Shown piece by piece: positions 55,277 through 64,000 of a stretch of DNA of 64,000 nucleotides. Numbering within the stretch: position 1 is the stretch's first letter; the number at the start of each line of letters is the position of its first letter. The stretch lies in NCBI GenBank assembly GCA_938027685.1, contig CALJAM010000022.1, positions 151,310-215,309 on the forward strand, read 5' to 3'. The notes under the pieces are model-generated. The model made no database searches. It was not told the DNA's origin and saw only the letters and a list, made by a program, of their open reading frames with translations. Made by a program: the position numbers and the translations under genes. Source of the DNA: an uncultured Bryobacteraceae bacterium. Its GTDB lineage: Bacteria > Acidobacteriota > Terriglobia > Bryobacterales > Bryobacteraceae.

Positions 55277-56002
55277 TTATGCCGCCGAGCCGAGGTAGAA
55301 GAGACTGAGCCGAGGCAGGCCGAGCGATTCCAGCAGGCGTCGTTCCAGAAACTGCTTTTCCAGCATCGCTAACTGATCGGCGGTCATCTTCGCGCGGTAG
55401 GGGCGCAACTCGCGTTCCAGCTCCCGGCGCGCAGCGAGCAGCTCTTCCTCGGATTGCCGGGCCCGCGCGGCGGCGATCATGCGGTCCTCGAGCGCGGTGA
55501 GTCGCCTCTCGAGCTCTTCGAGATCCGAGGCGTGTTCCTCGATCGCGGCGGCGAGCCGCTCGAGCGCGCACGCGATTTCCTGAAAGACGGGATCGTCGTG
55601 TCTGCGCAGGGCCGCCGCGTTCGCCTCGAGGTAGGACCGCAGCTCCTGGTGGGAAAAGGGGGGCTGCGAGGGCCGCGGGCTCTGCGTTTTGCGGGCGCCC
55701 GCCATGGCCTCGGCTTCGCGCATGACGGCCTGCGCGCAATAGGCCAGCGAGTTGATCATCTGCGTGCGACTTCGGCGGCGGCGCCATTTCTCGAAGGCCG
55801 CATCGATGCCGCGCAGCACCGCTTCGAGCGGTATGCCGGCGTTCTTCCAGGTCTCGATCAACGCCCAATCCAGTGGCGATAGCAGAAACAGGCCGGTGCC
55901 CCGGGCCCGTTGAAAGTGCTCCTCGATTTCCGTGAAGTAGTTGAAGTAGTTCAGGGCCCACTCCCGGGCTTCTTCCTCGGGTGGTTCTTGCGGTTCGATC
56001 AT
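55277..56002 (-). CDS. Hypothetical acidic/coiled-coil protein, 241 aa
   Basis: The N-terminal 75 residues contain LNYFNYFTEIEEHFQRARGTG and PLDWALIETWKNAGIPLEAVLRGIDAAF, suggesting a compact helical domain. The rest is helical with a strong coiled coil at about 150-220 (LEELERRLTALEDRMIAAARAR). No family recognised. The ATG overlaps the coaX stop (ATGA), so it is translated as part of the valS-coaX operon. A structural or adaptor role is possible but not shown. Confidence 0.72.
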   Translation of the reverse strand: MIEPQEPPEEEAREWALNYFNYFTEIEEHFQRARGTGLFLLSPLDWALIETWKNAGIPLEAVLRGIDAAFEKWRRRRSRTQMINSLAYCAQAVMREAEAMAGARKTQSPRPSQPPFSHQELRSYLEANAAALRRHDDPVFQEIACALERLAAAIEEHASDLEELERRLTALEDRMIAAARARQSEEELLAARRELERELRPYRAKMTADQLAMLEKQFLERRLLESLGLPRLSLFYLGSAA

Positions 56003-56769
56003 GACCTGTGCCGGCGTTCCCAAATCAGGCGGAGCCCTTCCAGAGTCAGCGTATCATCCACGATTTTCAGGTGGCGGGAGCCGCGCGCGATCAGGTGCGC
56101 CTGGCCGCCCGTGGCCACGGTCCTGGTTTCCCGGCCCAGTTCTGCGATGAGCCGGTCCAGGATGCCGTCGACCATGCCCAACGTACCGAAGTACAGGCCG
56201 GCCTGGATGCTGGCCACGGTGTTGGTGCCGATCAGCCGGGTGGGCCGGCGGAACTCGACCAGGGGAAGGCGCGCCGTCTTGGCGAAAAGGCTTTCCAGTG
56301 TCATGCCGATGCCGGCGCAGATGAGGCCGCCGAGGTATTCAGCGTCGGCCGAGACGGCATCGAACGTGATGGCGGTGCCCAAATCGACGACTACGCAGGG
56401 GCCGCCGTACTTGTGAAAGGCGGCCACGCTGTTGACGATGCGGTCTGCGCCCACCTCGCGTGGGTTGTCGTAGCGGATCTTCAGGCCGGTCTCGATTTCC
56501 GGCGTCACGAAGATCGGATCGAGGTGGAAATAGTCTTCCGCCATCTGTTCGAGCACCGGGTCGAGCGGGGGAACCACGCTCGAGATGATCATTCCGTCGA
56601 CCGCGCGGAGGTCCAGATTCCAGAGCAGGAAGAGACTGCGCAGCAGGATGCCCCATTCATCAGGGGTCTGTTCTCGCGCGGTGCTGAGGCGCCAACGCGA
56701 GAGCAGGCGTTGGCCGTCGAAGATCCCGATCGTGACGTTCGTGTTCCCTACATCGAGAGCAACCAGCAT
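55999..56769 (-). CDS. coaX: Type III pantothenate kinase
   Basis: 256 residues. It phosphorylates pantothenate, the first step of coenzyme A synthesis, and belongs to the ASKHA fold. Motifs are the phosphate loop LDVGNTNVTIG, the second loop VVDLGTAITFDAV and GLICAGIGMTLESLF. Asp6 and the DLGT Asp are the usual catalytic acids. It lies six bases after birA; a biotin ligase next to coaX is a common arrangement. The next gene overlaps by four bases. Confidence 0.95.
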   Translation of the reverse strand: MLVALDVGNTNVTIGIFDGQRLLSRWRLSTAREQTPDEWGILLRSLFLLWNLDLRAVDGMIISSVVPPLDPVLEQMAEDYFHLDPIFVTPEIETGLKIRYDNPREVGADRIVNSVAAFHKYGGPCVVVDLGTAITFDAVSADAEYLGGLICAGIGMTLESLFAKTARLPLVEFRRPTRLIGTNTVASIQAGLYFGTLGMVDGILDRLIAELGRETRTVATGGQAHLIARGSRHLKIVDDTLTLEGLRLIWERRHRS

Positions 56770-56775
56770 GGGCGT

Positions 56776-57528
56776 TCACTCCAGCGGGCGCACGCCGCCC
56801 GAGCGTACGAGCAGGCGCTCGCCCCGTTCGGTGCGCACCCGGAGAAAACCGCTCGTGTCCAGGCCTTCGGTGATGCCCTCGACGGGGCCGGCTTGCGCCT
56901 CCACGCGCACCCGGCGTCCTTTGGCGAAGCTGGAGGCGCGAGAGAACATCTCGAGGATCGGCTGTGAGCCGCCCTCGACGAGCATGCGAGTGAAAGCCTG
57001 AACGGTGCGGGCCAGCTCGACCAGCAACCGTTCGCGCGAGCAGGGCCTCCCGCCCGCCAAGCGCAAGGATGTGGCATGGGCGGCAAGCTCCTGCGGAAAG
57101 CGGGTGTGATTCACGTTGATGCCGATGCCCGCCAGGAAGGCCGCCTCCGCCGTCTCCACCAAAATGCCGGCGCACTTCTTCCCGTCGAGCAGCACATCGT
57201 TGGGCCAGCGGAGATCGCAGGCCAGATCCGCCACGCGGGCGATGGCCTCGCCTGTAGCCAGGGCCAGCGCCAGAGTCAGCACTGGCGTGTCTTCCGGCCG
57301 CAGGGGCAGGCGCAAGATGAAGGTGGCATAGAGGCCGGCTTCAGCCTCCGAGTGCCAGCATCGCCCGAGGCGACCCCTGCCGGCGGTCTGCTCGTCGGCG
57401 ACTACGACGCCGGATTCGCCCGCTGATGCCAGCCGTGCCGCCACGTCCATGGTAGAAGTCACGCGCGGGAACCAATGCACCACCAATCCCGGCAGGGCCC
57501 GGCGTAGCGCTTCGAGGTCCAGAGGCAC
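56776..57528 (-). CDS. birA: Biotin-[acetyl-CoA carboxylase] ligase
   Basis: 250 residues. It attaches biotin to the carboxyl carrier protein. Motifs are the ligase signature EQTAGRGRLGRCWHS, DLRWPNDVLLDGKKCAGILVE and GIGINVNHT, with the small C-terminal beta domain. It lacks the N-terminal DNA-binding domain of the E. coli protein, so it is a plain ligase and not a repressor. The start is GTG, one base after the nadC stop. Confidence 0.93.
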   Translation of the reverse strand: MPLDLEALRRALPGLVVHWFPRVTSTMDVAARLASAGESGVVVADEQTAGRGRLGRCWHSEAEAGLYATFILRLPLRPEDTPVLTLALALATGEAIARVADLACDLRWPNDVLLDGKKCAGILVETAEAAFLAGIGINVNHTRFPQELAAHATSLRLAGGRPCSRERLLVELARTVQAFTRMLVEGGSQPILEMFSRASSFAKGRRVRVEAQAGPVEGITEGLDTSGFLRVRTERGERLLVRSGGVRPLE

Positions 57529-57529
57529 G

Positions 57530-58372
57530 TCAGAGACGCTCCAACCTGAAGTTGATATCCACGGCCCGCGCCGAGTGGGTGACAGCCCCGGTGGAGACGA
57601 AATCGGCGCCGGTTTCCGCGTAGGCTCGCACGTTCTCGAGCGTCACGCCGCCCGAAATTTCCACTTGGGCGCGCCCGGCGATGAAGCGGATCTCGGCCGC
57701 CGCCTCCTCGGGGGTGAAGTTATCGAGCAGCAGACGCGCCGCGCCGCACTCCAGAGCCAGCTCGATTTCCTCATGCGTGCGCACCTCGACTTCGATGGGC
57801 CGGGCCAGCTTGCGCGCGCGCAGAATCGCTTCTCGGATGCCGCCCGCCGCGACGATGTGGTTGTTCTTGATGAGCACCGCATCGTAGAGTCCCATGCGGT
57901 GGTTGGAAATGCCCCCGGCCGCGGTGGCCATTTTCTCCAGGCGGCGCAATCCGGGCGTCGTCTTACGGGTATCGAGCACGCGGCAGCGGGTGCCCTCGAC
58001 GGCCTGTGCGAAACGGCGTGCCAGCGTGGCGATGCCGCTCAGGCGCTGAAGGAAGTTCAGCGCGACGCGCTCGCACTCGAGCAGGGTACGCGCCAGTCCC
58101 TCGACGCGCGCCAGCGTCCGGCCCGGTTCGACGGCGTCGCCGCTGGCCACTTCGAGCCGCACCTCGTCCACCCCGCCGCGCTGCTGGTAAATGAGCGGGA
58201 GCAGTTCGACGCCCGCAACCACCAGCGGCTCCCGGGCGACAAAGCGGCCCGCGGCGCGCACATGCAAGGGCACGCAGGCTTCCGAGGTGATGTCTCCCGG
58301 GCCGATGTCCTCGGCGAGGGCGCGCCGCACCGCTTCGAGGATTTCAGGATGATCGACGGGGAAGCGCGTCAT
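57530..58372 (-). CDS. nadC: Nicotinate-nucleotide pyrophosphorylase (quinolinate phosphoribosyltransferase)
   Basis: 280 residues, normal length. It makes nicotinate mononucleotide from quinolinate and PRPP in NAD synthesis. Signatures are [53 protein letters not shown] and VEVEVRT-like [15 protein letters not shown], plus [10 protein letters not shown]. It overlaps the valS stop by four bases (ATGA) and is followed by birA with one base between, so this is a tightly coupled operon. Confidence 0.95.
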   Translation of the reverse strand: MTRFPVDHPEILEAVRRALAEDIGPGDITSEACVPLHVRAAGRFVAREPLVVAGVELLPLIYQQRGGVDEVRLEVASGDAVEPGRTLARVEGLARTLLECERVALNFLQRLSGIATLARRFAQAVEGTRCRVLDTRKTTPGLRRLEKMATAAGGISNHRMGLYDAVLIKNNHIVAAGGIREAILRARKLARPIEVEVRTHEEIELALECGAARLLLDNFTPEEAAAEIRFIAGRAQVEISGGVTLENVRAYAETGADFVSTGAVTHSARAVDINFRLERL

Positions 58373-61041
58373 GGACGCAAGGCGGCTAGCAGCTCGCGCT
58401 GTTTGGCCAGTTGCGACTGGTAGTCGGCCAGCTTCTCGCGCATGGAGGCGACGACCTCGGCGGGGGCGCGGCGGAGGAACTCCTCATTGGCGAGCTGGCG
58501 CTCGGAGGAAGCGACCAGCTTTTCCAGCCGCTCGATCTCTTTTTCGAGGCGGCGTCGCTGGGCGTCACTTTGGGCCGTGGGGATGCGCAGCAGCAGGTCG
58601 AAGTCGGCCGTCGAGCGCAGGGCGCCGCCGGGCGCCGGCGGGGCCGCTTCGGCGCGGATGCTGAGGCGGATGCCGGCGAGTCGCTCGATGACGTCCCGAT
58701 GGAGTTCGGCCAGCTTGGCGGCCGCGCCTGGCGAGTAAAGCACCGCCTCCACCGTCTGCCGCGGCTCGATCTGCAGGCTGGTGCGCAGATTGCGCGCCGC
58801 GACGATGATCTCCTGGATCCGCTCCATCTCACGCTCAGCTTCCGGGTCTTCGGCGAGGGGATCGGGCTGTGGGTAGGGCGCCAGGGCGATCGAGAGGGGG
58901 CGCGCCGCTGCCGAGGCTGCCAGGCGTTGCCAGAGCTCCTCGGTAATGAAGGGCATGGCCGGATGAAGCAGGCGCAGCCCGGTTTCGAAGACCGTGAAGA
59001 GGTTGCGCCAGTCGGAGTTCAGGCCGCCGGCCTCGCGGAAGCGGAGCTTCTTGATCTCGACGTACCAATCGCAGAACTCGTGCCAGAAGAACTGCCAGAG
59101 CAACTGGGCCAGTTCGTGGTAGCGGTAGCGCTCGATGGCGCGGTTGGCGGCCTCGGCCGCACGGTTCAGGCGGCTGAACATCCAGCGGTCCTCTAGCAGG
59201 AGCGTGCCGTCTTCGGTGGGTTCGGGCCGCCGCGGCCGATCGGTAGGGGGAAGCCAAGGCTGGACGCCGCAGCGCTCCATGTGCAGGAACAGGAAGCGGG
59301 CCGCGTTCCAGATCTTGTTGGCGAAGGCCCGGGCCCCCAGCATGCGTTCTTCGGTGAGCACGATGTCGGTGCCGGGCGCCGCCCCCATCAGCAGCGACAT
59401 GCGCACGGCGTCAGTGCCGTACTTCTCGGTCACTTCCAGCGGGTCGATCACGTTGCCCCGCGTCTTAGACATCTTCTGCCGTTCGGCGTCGCGCACCAGG
59501 CCGTGGATGTAGACCTCACGGAAGGGGATGTCGCCCACGCATTCCAGGCCCATCATGATCATGCGGGCGACCCAGAAGAACAGGATGTCGAAGCCCGTAA
59601 TCAGCAGGGAAGTGGGGTAGAACTTGCGTAGGTCGGGCGTGTCGTCCGGCCAGCCGAGGGTGGAGAAAGGCCACAGCGCGGAACTGAACCAGGTATCGAG
59701 CACGTCGGGGTCCTGTGCGATGCGCGGTGAGCGGCAGCGCGCGCAGCTCTCAGGGTCCTGGCGCGCCACGGTCGTGTGGCCGCAATCGCTGCAGTAGAAG
59801 GCGGGGATCCGGTGGCCCCACCAGAGCTGGCGCGAGATGCACCAGTCGCGGATGTTGTACATCCACTCGAAGTAGGTCTTGGTCCAGTTCTCGGGGATGA
59901 AACGTATGCGACCGTCCTCGACCACACGGATGGCCGGCTCCGCCAGGGGCTTGGTGTGCACGAACCACTGAATTGAGACCAATGGCTCGACGGGCGTCTT
60001 GCAACGCTGACACTTCCCCAGAGCCAACTGATACGGTTCCACTTTTTCCAGCAGCCCCAGTTCCTCGAGGTCGGCCACCACGCGGCGGCGCGCTTCGAAG
60101 CGGTCCAGACCCGCGTAGCGGCCCGCCTCAGCCGTCATAACGCCGGTCTCGCCGATGACCTGGATCTTGGGCAGGTTATGCCGGCGGCCGGCCTCGAAGT
60201 CGTTGGGATCGTGGAACGGCGTGACCTTGACTACGCCGGTGGCGAACTCGGGCCGCGCCAACTCGTCCAGGATGACTGGGATTTCCCGGTCCATCAGGGG
60301 AAGCAACACATGGCGGCCGTGCAGGTCGCGGTAGCGCTCGTCGCGTGGGTTGACGGCGACCGCGGTGTCGCCGAGCATGGTCTCCGGGCGGGTGGTAGCC
60401 ACGACCAGATAGCGATCCGAGCCGACGACCGGATAGCGGATGTACCAGAGGTTGCCGGGGGTTTCGTCGTGTACGACTTCTAGATCCGACAGGGCGGTTT
60501 GGCAGCGAGGGCACCAGTTGACCATGTACTCGCCGCGATAAATCAGACCCTTCTCGTACAGCCGCACGAAGGTCTCGCGCACGGCGCGAGAAAGTCCCGG
60601 ATCCAGCGTGAAGCGCTCGCGGCTCCAGTCGCAGCTGGCGCCCAGCCGGATCATCTGCCGCTTGATGGTGTCGCCGTAGAGTTCCTTCCATGCCCAGACG
60701 CGTTTTTCGAAAGCCTCGCGGCCGAGGGTGCGACGATCGAGCCCTTCCTCGGCCAAAGCGCGCTCGACCAGCATCTGAGTGGCGATGCCGGCGTGATCGG
60801 TGCCGGGCAGCCAAAGCGTGTTGTAGCCGCGCATGCGCCGCCATCGGATGGTCACATCGATCTCGGTGTGTTCGAGCATGTGTCCGATGTGCAGCGACCC
60901 GGTGACGTTGGGCGGGGGTATGACTAGAGAGAAGACGGGTCCGGGGGCGTCCACCGAGGCGCGGAAGATGCCCGTTTCGACCCACCAGTTCGCCCACCGC
61001 GGCTCGAAGCGCTGGGGATCGTAGACCTTCTCCAACGACAT
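58369..61041 (-). CDS. valS: Valyl-tRNA synthetase
   Basis: 890 residues. Class I motifs are present: the HIGH-like [13 protein letters not shown] near 44-56 and [12 protein letters not shown] near 515. The editing (CP1) domain is visible with [17 protein letters not shown]. The C-terminal 70 residues form the arginine-rich coiled-coil arm typical of ValS ([20 protein letters not shown]). It heads the operon that continues with nadC, birA and coaX. The ATG has a TATAGT box 12 bases upstream. Confidence 0.96.
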   Translation of the reverse strand: MSLEKVYDPQRFEPRWANWWVETGIFRASVDAPGPVFSLVIPPPNVTGSLHIGHMLEHTEIDVTIRWRRMRGYNTLWLPGTDHAGIATQMLVERALAEEGLDRRTLGREAFEKRVWAWKELYGDTIKRQMIRLGASCDWSRERFTLDPGLSRAVRETFVRLYEKGLIYRGEYMVNWCPRCQTALSDLEVVHDETPGNLWYIRYPVVGSDRYLVVATTRPETMLGDTAVAVNPRDERYRDLHGRHVLLPLMDREIPVILDELARPEFATGVVKVTPFHDPNDFEAGRRHNLPKIQVIGETGVMTAEAGRYAGLDRFEARRRVVADLEELGLLEKVEPYQLALGKCQRCKTPVEPLVSIQWFVHTKPLAEPAIRVVEDGRIRFIPENWTKTYFEWMYNIRDWCISRQLWWGHRIPAFYCSDCGHTTVARQDPESCARCRSPRIAQDPDVLDTWFSSALWPFSTLGWPDDTPDLRKFYPTSLLITGFDILFFWVARMIMMGLECVGDIPFREVYIHGLVRDAERQKMSKTRGNVIDPLEVTEKYGTDAVRMSLLMGAAPGTDIVLTEERMLGARAFANKIWNAARFLFLHMERCGVQPWLPPTDRPRRPEPTEDGTLLLEDRWMFSRLNRAAEAANRAIERYRYHELAQLLWQFFWHEFCDWYVEIKKLRFREAGGLNSDWRNLFTVFETGLRLLHPAMPFITEELWQRLAASAAARPLSIALAPYPQPDPLAEDPEAEREMERIQEIIVAARNLRTSLQIEPRQTVEAVLYSPGAAAKLAELHRDVIERLAGIRLSIRAEAAPPAPGGALRSTADFDLLLRIPTAQSDAQRRRLEKEIERLEKLVASSERQLANEEFLRRAPAEVVASMREKLADYQSQLAKQRELLAALRP

Positions 61042-61134
61042 GGGGGAATTTTCACTATAGCATGAGGCACTTCCTAGCCCCCGTCGGGCGGCGCTTCAGG
61101 CCGCGGATGTAGAATCGCGGCCTCGGGAGGCCCG

Positions 61135-61890
61135 ATGCATAAGACCTTGCGCAGAGGGGACGCCGGACCGGAGGTGGTCCGGCTGCAGCAACTGCTCACG
61201 GAACGCGGCTACCGCGCAGCCCTTACCGGCATCTTCGACGCAGAGACTCTGCGGGCGGTGCGCGCCTTTCAGTCGCAGAATCTTGACCAACACGGTCAGC
61301 CGCTCGTCGTGGACGGCGTGGTAGGGCCGCTGACATGGTGGAGCCTGACTCACCCCAAGCCCCTCGTGCTGCCGCCGGTGCCGGTCGACTACAGCGCTAT
61401 GCCTCCTGCCGAAACGGGCGGGACGGTCCGCGGACGCGCCGCTTTGGCGGCCGCCATCGCCGAACTCCAGGCCGGCGCGGGCGAGATCGGCGGCAACAAT
61501 CGCGGGCCGTTCGTGCGCAAGTATTTGAGGGATCTCGCTCCCGAAGGCAGCTCCTGGTGTGCCGCCTTCGTCAGTTGGTGCTACGCCCAACATCCTGACG
61601 GCTGCCCGTTCACCTACACCGTGAGCGCTCGCGCACTACTCAGTGATCTGAAACGGCGAGGCTGGGCGTATCCGCCGGGGTCCGGCTTCGAACCCCAACC
61701 CGGCGACATCGTCATCTGGTGGCGGGAGAAACTGGAAAGCTGGAAGGGGCATGCCGGCCTGGTGCATCAGTTGCGCGACGGGATGCTATACACCATCGAA
61801 GGCAACCGCAGTCCGAAGGTGCAGGGTTTCTCTTACGTCTTCAGCCGGATGGAAAAGTTGCTGGGCTTCGGGCGGGTACCGGACCGATGA
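61135..61890 (+). CDS. Peptidoglycan-binding / CHAP-domain amidase-like protein
   Basis: 251 residues. Residues about 1-75 are a PG-binding-1 domain (LRRGDAGPEVVRLQQLL, GIFDAETLRAVRAFQ, DGVVGPLTWWSL). About 100-245 is a CHAP-like domain with the nucleophile in WCAAFVSWCY, the GDIVIW strand and GHAGLVHQL with the catalytic His. It would cut peptide cross-links or stem peptides in peptidoglycan. No signal peptide is visible at this start, which is unusual. GGGAGG lies a few bases upstream of the ATG and a TAGAAT box about 19 bases upstream. Confidence 0.8.
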   Translation: MHKTLRRGDAGPEVVRLQQLLTERGYRAALTGIFDAETLRAVRAFQSQNLDQHGQPLVVDGVVGPLTWWSLTHPKPLVLPPVPVDYSAMPPAETGGTVRGRAALAAAIAELQAGAGEIGGNNRGPFVRKYLRDLAPEGSSWCAAFVSWCYAQHPDGCPFTYTVSARALLSDLKRRGWAYPPGSGFEPQPGDIVIWWREKLESWKGHAGLVHQLRDGMLYTIEGNRSPKVQGFSYVFSRMEKLLGFGRVPDR

Positions 61891-61921
61891 TCCCGGAGCG
61901 ACGATCCGATTTCGCCGCCCG

Positions 61922-63208
61922 CTACTCGTTAAGTGCCGCGCCTTTGAGCGGCGTCACCGGATCAATGAAGCGCCAGGCGAGGGCGGCCAGCAGGTAGATG
62001 CCTGCCATGATGTAAAAGTTGAGCAACCAGCTCCCCGTTTTCTGGAGCACGTAACCGAGCACGATCGGTCCCAAGGCGCCCCCGAAATTTCCCATCATGT
62101 TCATGGAGCCTGAGAGCGTGCCCGCGTACTTGCCGCCGACGTCCATGCAGGCGCCCCAGCTTCCGGGCATCAGGATGTCATTGGAGAAGCTGGCCATGCC
62201 CATGGCGACCATGGCCCAGAACGGATCGCGGATCACGATGTGCAGCAGCAGGAAAAGGCAGGCGCCCAGCGCGCCGGTGTGCGCGATCAAGCGACGGGCG
62301 CGCGCCACGCTGCCCACCCAGCGCGTCACGTAGGGCGCGATGAAGCCTCCGAACATGCAACCCAGGCCGCCGAAGAACAAGGGGAAAACGGCGAGCCGGG
62401 CGGCGTGTTCAGGAGTGAGTCCGCGATACTCCTGAAGATAGGTGGGCAGCCAGGTGATGTAGAAGTACCATGGGTAAGAAACGCAGAAATACTGCGCCCA
62501 GAGCATCCAGACGGTGCGCGAGCGGATGAGGGTTCCCCAAGGCACGTCGCCGTGGCCGGAGGCCGCGCGCTCGGCGCCCTCCAGCAGAGCCAGTTCCGCC
62601 GCGTTGACGCCGGGGTGGTCGCGCGGGTTGTCACGAAACCAACGGTAGAAGAACACGGCCCAGACGATGCCGATGGCGCCGAACAGCTCGAAGCTGCGCC
62701 GCCAGCTCATGTGCTGGAGCACCCAGACCACCAGCATGGGCGTGAAGGCGCCGCCCCAGCGCGCGCTCATCCACATGATGCCCTGCGCACGCACGCGCTC
62801 GTGCTGAGGCAGCCAGGTGGTGAAGACCTTGGTCAGGTTGGGGAAGCAGCCGGCCTCGCCGGCTCCGAACAGGAACCGCGCGATAACGAGCGAGACCGTG
62901 TTCCAGACCCATCCGGTCGCCGCGGTGAAAAAGGACCACCAGATGACGATGCGCATCAATACGCGCCGCGGCCCCAGCCAGTCGCCCAGCCATCCGCCCG
63001 GAATCTCGAACAGCGCATAGGCGATGCCGAAGGCCGAGAAGGCCATGCCCATTTCGACCGGCGAAAGGCCGAGGTCCCGCCGCATCAGAGGCGCGGCCTG
63101 CGAGATGCAGACGCGGTCGATGTAGGTGATGACGGCGAGGGTTACGGCGAAGACGATCACCCAGTGCCGGGTGCGGGTGGGTCTGAGGGTGACGGGCGCG
63201 GTGCTCAT
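61922..63208 (-). CDS. MFS transporter, anion:cation symporter (sugar-acid) type
   Basis: 428 residues with twelve membrane helices. Features of the ACS branch (ExuT/GudP-like) are the first-helix YIDRVCISQAAP, FEIPGGWLGDWLGPRRVLM after helix 2-3, RFLFGAGEAGCFPN in helix 4 and GTLSGSMNMMGNFGGALGP late on. ACS carriers take up hexuronates and other organic acids with protons. With UxaE and GH88 in the window, a uronate is a fair guess at the substrate. It overlaps cutA by four bases (ATGA). Confidence 0.85.
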   Translation of the reverse strand: MSTAPVTLRPTRTRHWVIVFAVTLAVITYIDRVCISQAAPLMRRDLGLSPVEMGMAFSAFGIAYALFEIPGGWLGDWLGPRRVLMRIVIWWSFFTAATGWVWNTVSLVIARFLFGAGEAGCFPNLTKVFTTWLPQHERVRAQGIMWMSARWGGAFTPMLVVWVLQHMSWRRSFELFGAIGIVWAVFFYRWFRDNPRDHPGVNAAELALLEGAERAASGHGDVPWGTLIRSRTVWMLWAQYFCVSYPWYFYITWLPTYLQEYRGLTPEHAARLAVFPLFFGGLGCMFGGFIAPYVTRWVGSVARARRLIAHTGALGACLFLLLHIVIRDPFWAMVAMGMASFSNDILMPGSWGACMDVGGKYAGTLSGSMNMMGNFGGALGPIVLGYVLQKTGSWLLNFYIMAGIYLLAALAWRFIDPVTPLKGAALNE

Positions 63209-63534
63209 CCGGCCTCCGCGGCCAGTTCGCTATCCATCCAGCTCAGGTATTCCGGCGAACCCTCGCTCACCGGCAGCGCCAGCAACTCCGGGACCTCGTA
63301 GGAGTGCTGCGCGACAATTTCGGCGCGGAGCTTCTCGAACAGGTCCTGGCGCGATTTGACCAACAGAAGCCACTCGCTGGATTCCTCGATGACGCCTTTC
63401 CAGCGATAAAAGCTGCGGGCCCCGCCCAGCACGGTTACGCAGGCCGCCAGTCGGGACTCGATGAGTCTGCGGGCGATCGCGGCGGCCTCTTCAGCCGAGC
63501 CGCATGTCGTCAGAATGACGATTTTGTCGGTCAT
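63205..63534 (-). CDS. cutA: Divalent-cation tolerance protein CutA
   Basis: 109 residues, a normal CutA1 trimer subunit. Motifs are the opening KIVILTTCGSAEEAAAIARRLIESRLAACVTV, SFYRWKGVIEESSEWLLLVKSR and HSYEVPELLALPVSEGSPEYLSWM. Such proteins bind divalent metals; the exact physiological role is unsettled. GGAAGAGGG precedes the ATG. Translation is coupled to the MFS gene by the ATGA overlap. Confidence 0.95.
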   Translation of the reverse strand: MTDKIVILTTCGSAEEAAAIARRLIESRLAACVTVLGGARSFYRWKGVIEESSEWLLLVKSRQDLFEKLRAEIVAQHSYEVPELLALPVSEGSPEYLSWMDSELAAEAG

Positions 63535-63579
63535 GCCCTCTTCCCCGCGAAGTAAAACAGGATTATAAACGAATGTAGG

Positions 63580-63876
63580 ATGTCGAAACGCGGCGGGATC
63601 GGATGGATCGAACTACTGCTGCTCGTCGCAGGTTGCACGTTGTTCTTCGTACTGGACGTGCCCGGTGCCGTGGCGCGTTACCAGGATCAGCGCCGGCAGC
63701 TCGAGCAACTTCGCCGGCGCAACGCGGAGCTGGCCCGCGAGATCGAAGCCCGCAAGGAACGTTTGCGGAGGTTCACGGAGGATCCCGAAGAGCAGGAGCG
63801 ATACCTCCGGAGAGAGCAGAAGCGCGTGCGGCCCGGGGAAAAAGTCTTCGTGCTGCCGCCCGAAGTTTCGCGCTGA
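63580..63876 (+). CDS. FtsB/DivIC-like septum-formation protein
   Basis: 98 residues. One membrane helix at about 10-28 (ELLLLVAGCTLFFVLDVPG) is followed by a coiled coil at about 33-68 (RRQLEQLRRRNAELAREIEARKERL) and a short segment DPEEQERYLRREQKRVRPGEKVF. This matches the FtsB/DivIC layout, in which DPxxxExxARExxxxxxPGE is the usual conserved tail. It would sit in the divisome with FtsL and FtsQ-like partners, none of which are in the window. TTATAAA lies just before the ATG. Confidence 0.82.
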   Translation: MSKRGGIGWIELLLLVAGCTLFFVLDVPGAVARYQDQRRQLEQLRRRNAELAREIEARKERLRRFTEDPEEQERYLRREQKRVRPGEKVFVLPPEVSR

Positions 63877-64000
63877 GTGCCGCCCGCCGTGAGGCCCGGG
63901 TTCCAACCCTGGACGCGGACGTGGACAGGAGCGGCCTCAAACCTGGGCGCGTTTCCCGACGCCGCCTCCGGCTCATGGCTCTCCGCTGAGAATCAGGTGA

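Noticed and set aside
63880..63925. T-arm-like GGGTTCCAACCC near the right edge
   Set aside because: No D arm, anticodon stem or acceptor stem can be paired around it, so it is not a tRNA.
1..64000. Phage, transposon or CRISPR content
   Set aside because: No integrase, transposase, phage structural gene, direct-repeat array or inverted-repeat-bounded element was seen.

Overview
The window is G+C-rich bacterial DNA that reads like an Acidobacteriota genome of the Bryobacterales/Solibacterales type. The pointers are an Oar-like TonB receptor with an N-terminal carboxypeptidase-regulatory domain, Tat-type signals on sulfatases and sugar enzymes, a PEP-CTERM protein, futalosine-pathway menaquinone genes, class II (B12) ribonucleotide reductase and a bacterial homologue of the tetraether/membrane-spanning lipid synthase. 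This placement is inferred from gene content only. I saw no phage genes, intact insertion sequence, CRISPR array or replication origin.

Layout. 1-4.4 kb (+): tail of an unknown gene, a Tes/MJ0619-like radical SAM protein, a second radical SAM protein and a CsgG-like lipoprotein-type gene. 4.4-11.5 kb (-): a run led by a homocysteine methyltransferase/MTHFR fusion, then tsaC, a sialidase-esterase-sialidase fusion and three small unknown genes. 11.8-17.7 kb (+): TonB receptor, small secreted protein and an NtrB/NtrC-like pair. 17.8-21.9 kb (-): 49-aa zinc-ribbon protein, then galU, uxaE and a TIM-barrel epimerase. 22-24 kb (+): UbiA-type prenyltransferase and mqnE. 24.3-30.3 kb: a divergent assimilatory sulfate-reduction island (sulfite reductase plus an unknown partner on -, siroheme synthase half, cysH, TauE/SafE exporter and cobA on +).

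30.3-40.6 kb: mixed housekeeping and envelope genes (PEP-CTERM protein, cyclophilin, WaaA-LpxK fusion, rsfS, an M15-like peptidase, hpt, CDGSH protein, GH88, PEBP). 40.9-46.5 kb (+): three sulfatases around a decayed spacer that holds the C-terminal stump of a TonB receptor. 46.7-49.5 kb (-): nrdJ. 49.8-55 kb: secreted and membrane unknowns, tRNA-His, a Gfo/Idh/MocA oxidoreductase and a GT2 glycosyltransferase. 55-61 kb (-): a tight operon valS-nadC-birA-coaX-unknown-HTH. 61-63.9 kb: CHAP peptidase, MFS transporter, cutA and an FtsB-like protein.

How genes fit together. Sulfatases, GH88, UxaE, the sialidase-esterase, an ACS-type MFS transporter and oxidoreductase/epimerase genes point to use of sulfated, uronate-rich polysaccharides. 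The cys island makes and supplies its own sirohaem (cobA and a SirC-like protein) but has no ATP sulfurylase here. Several genes have a -10-like hexamer 6-7 bases before ATG with no ribosome-binding site, suggesting leaderless transcripts. Other genes carry clear Shine-Dalgarno sequences, so both start modes appear to be used.
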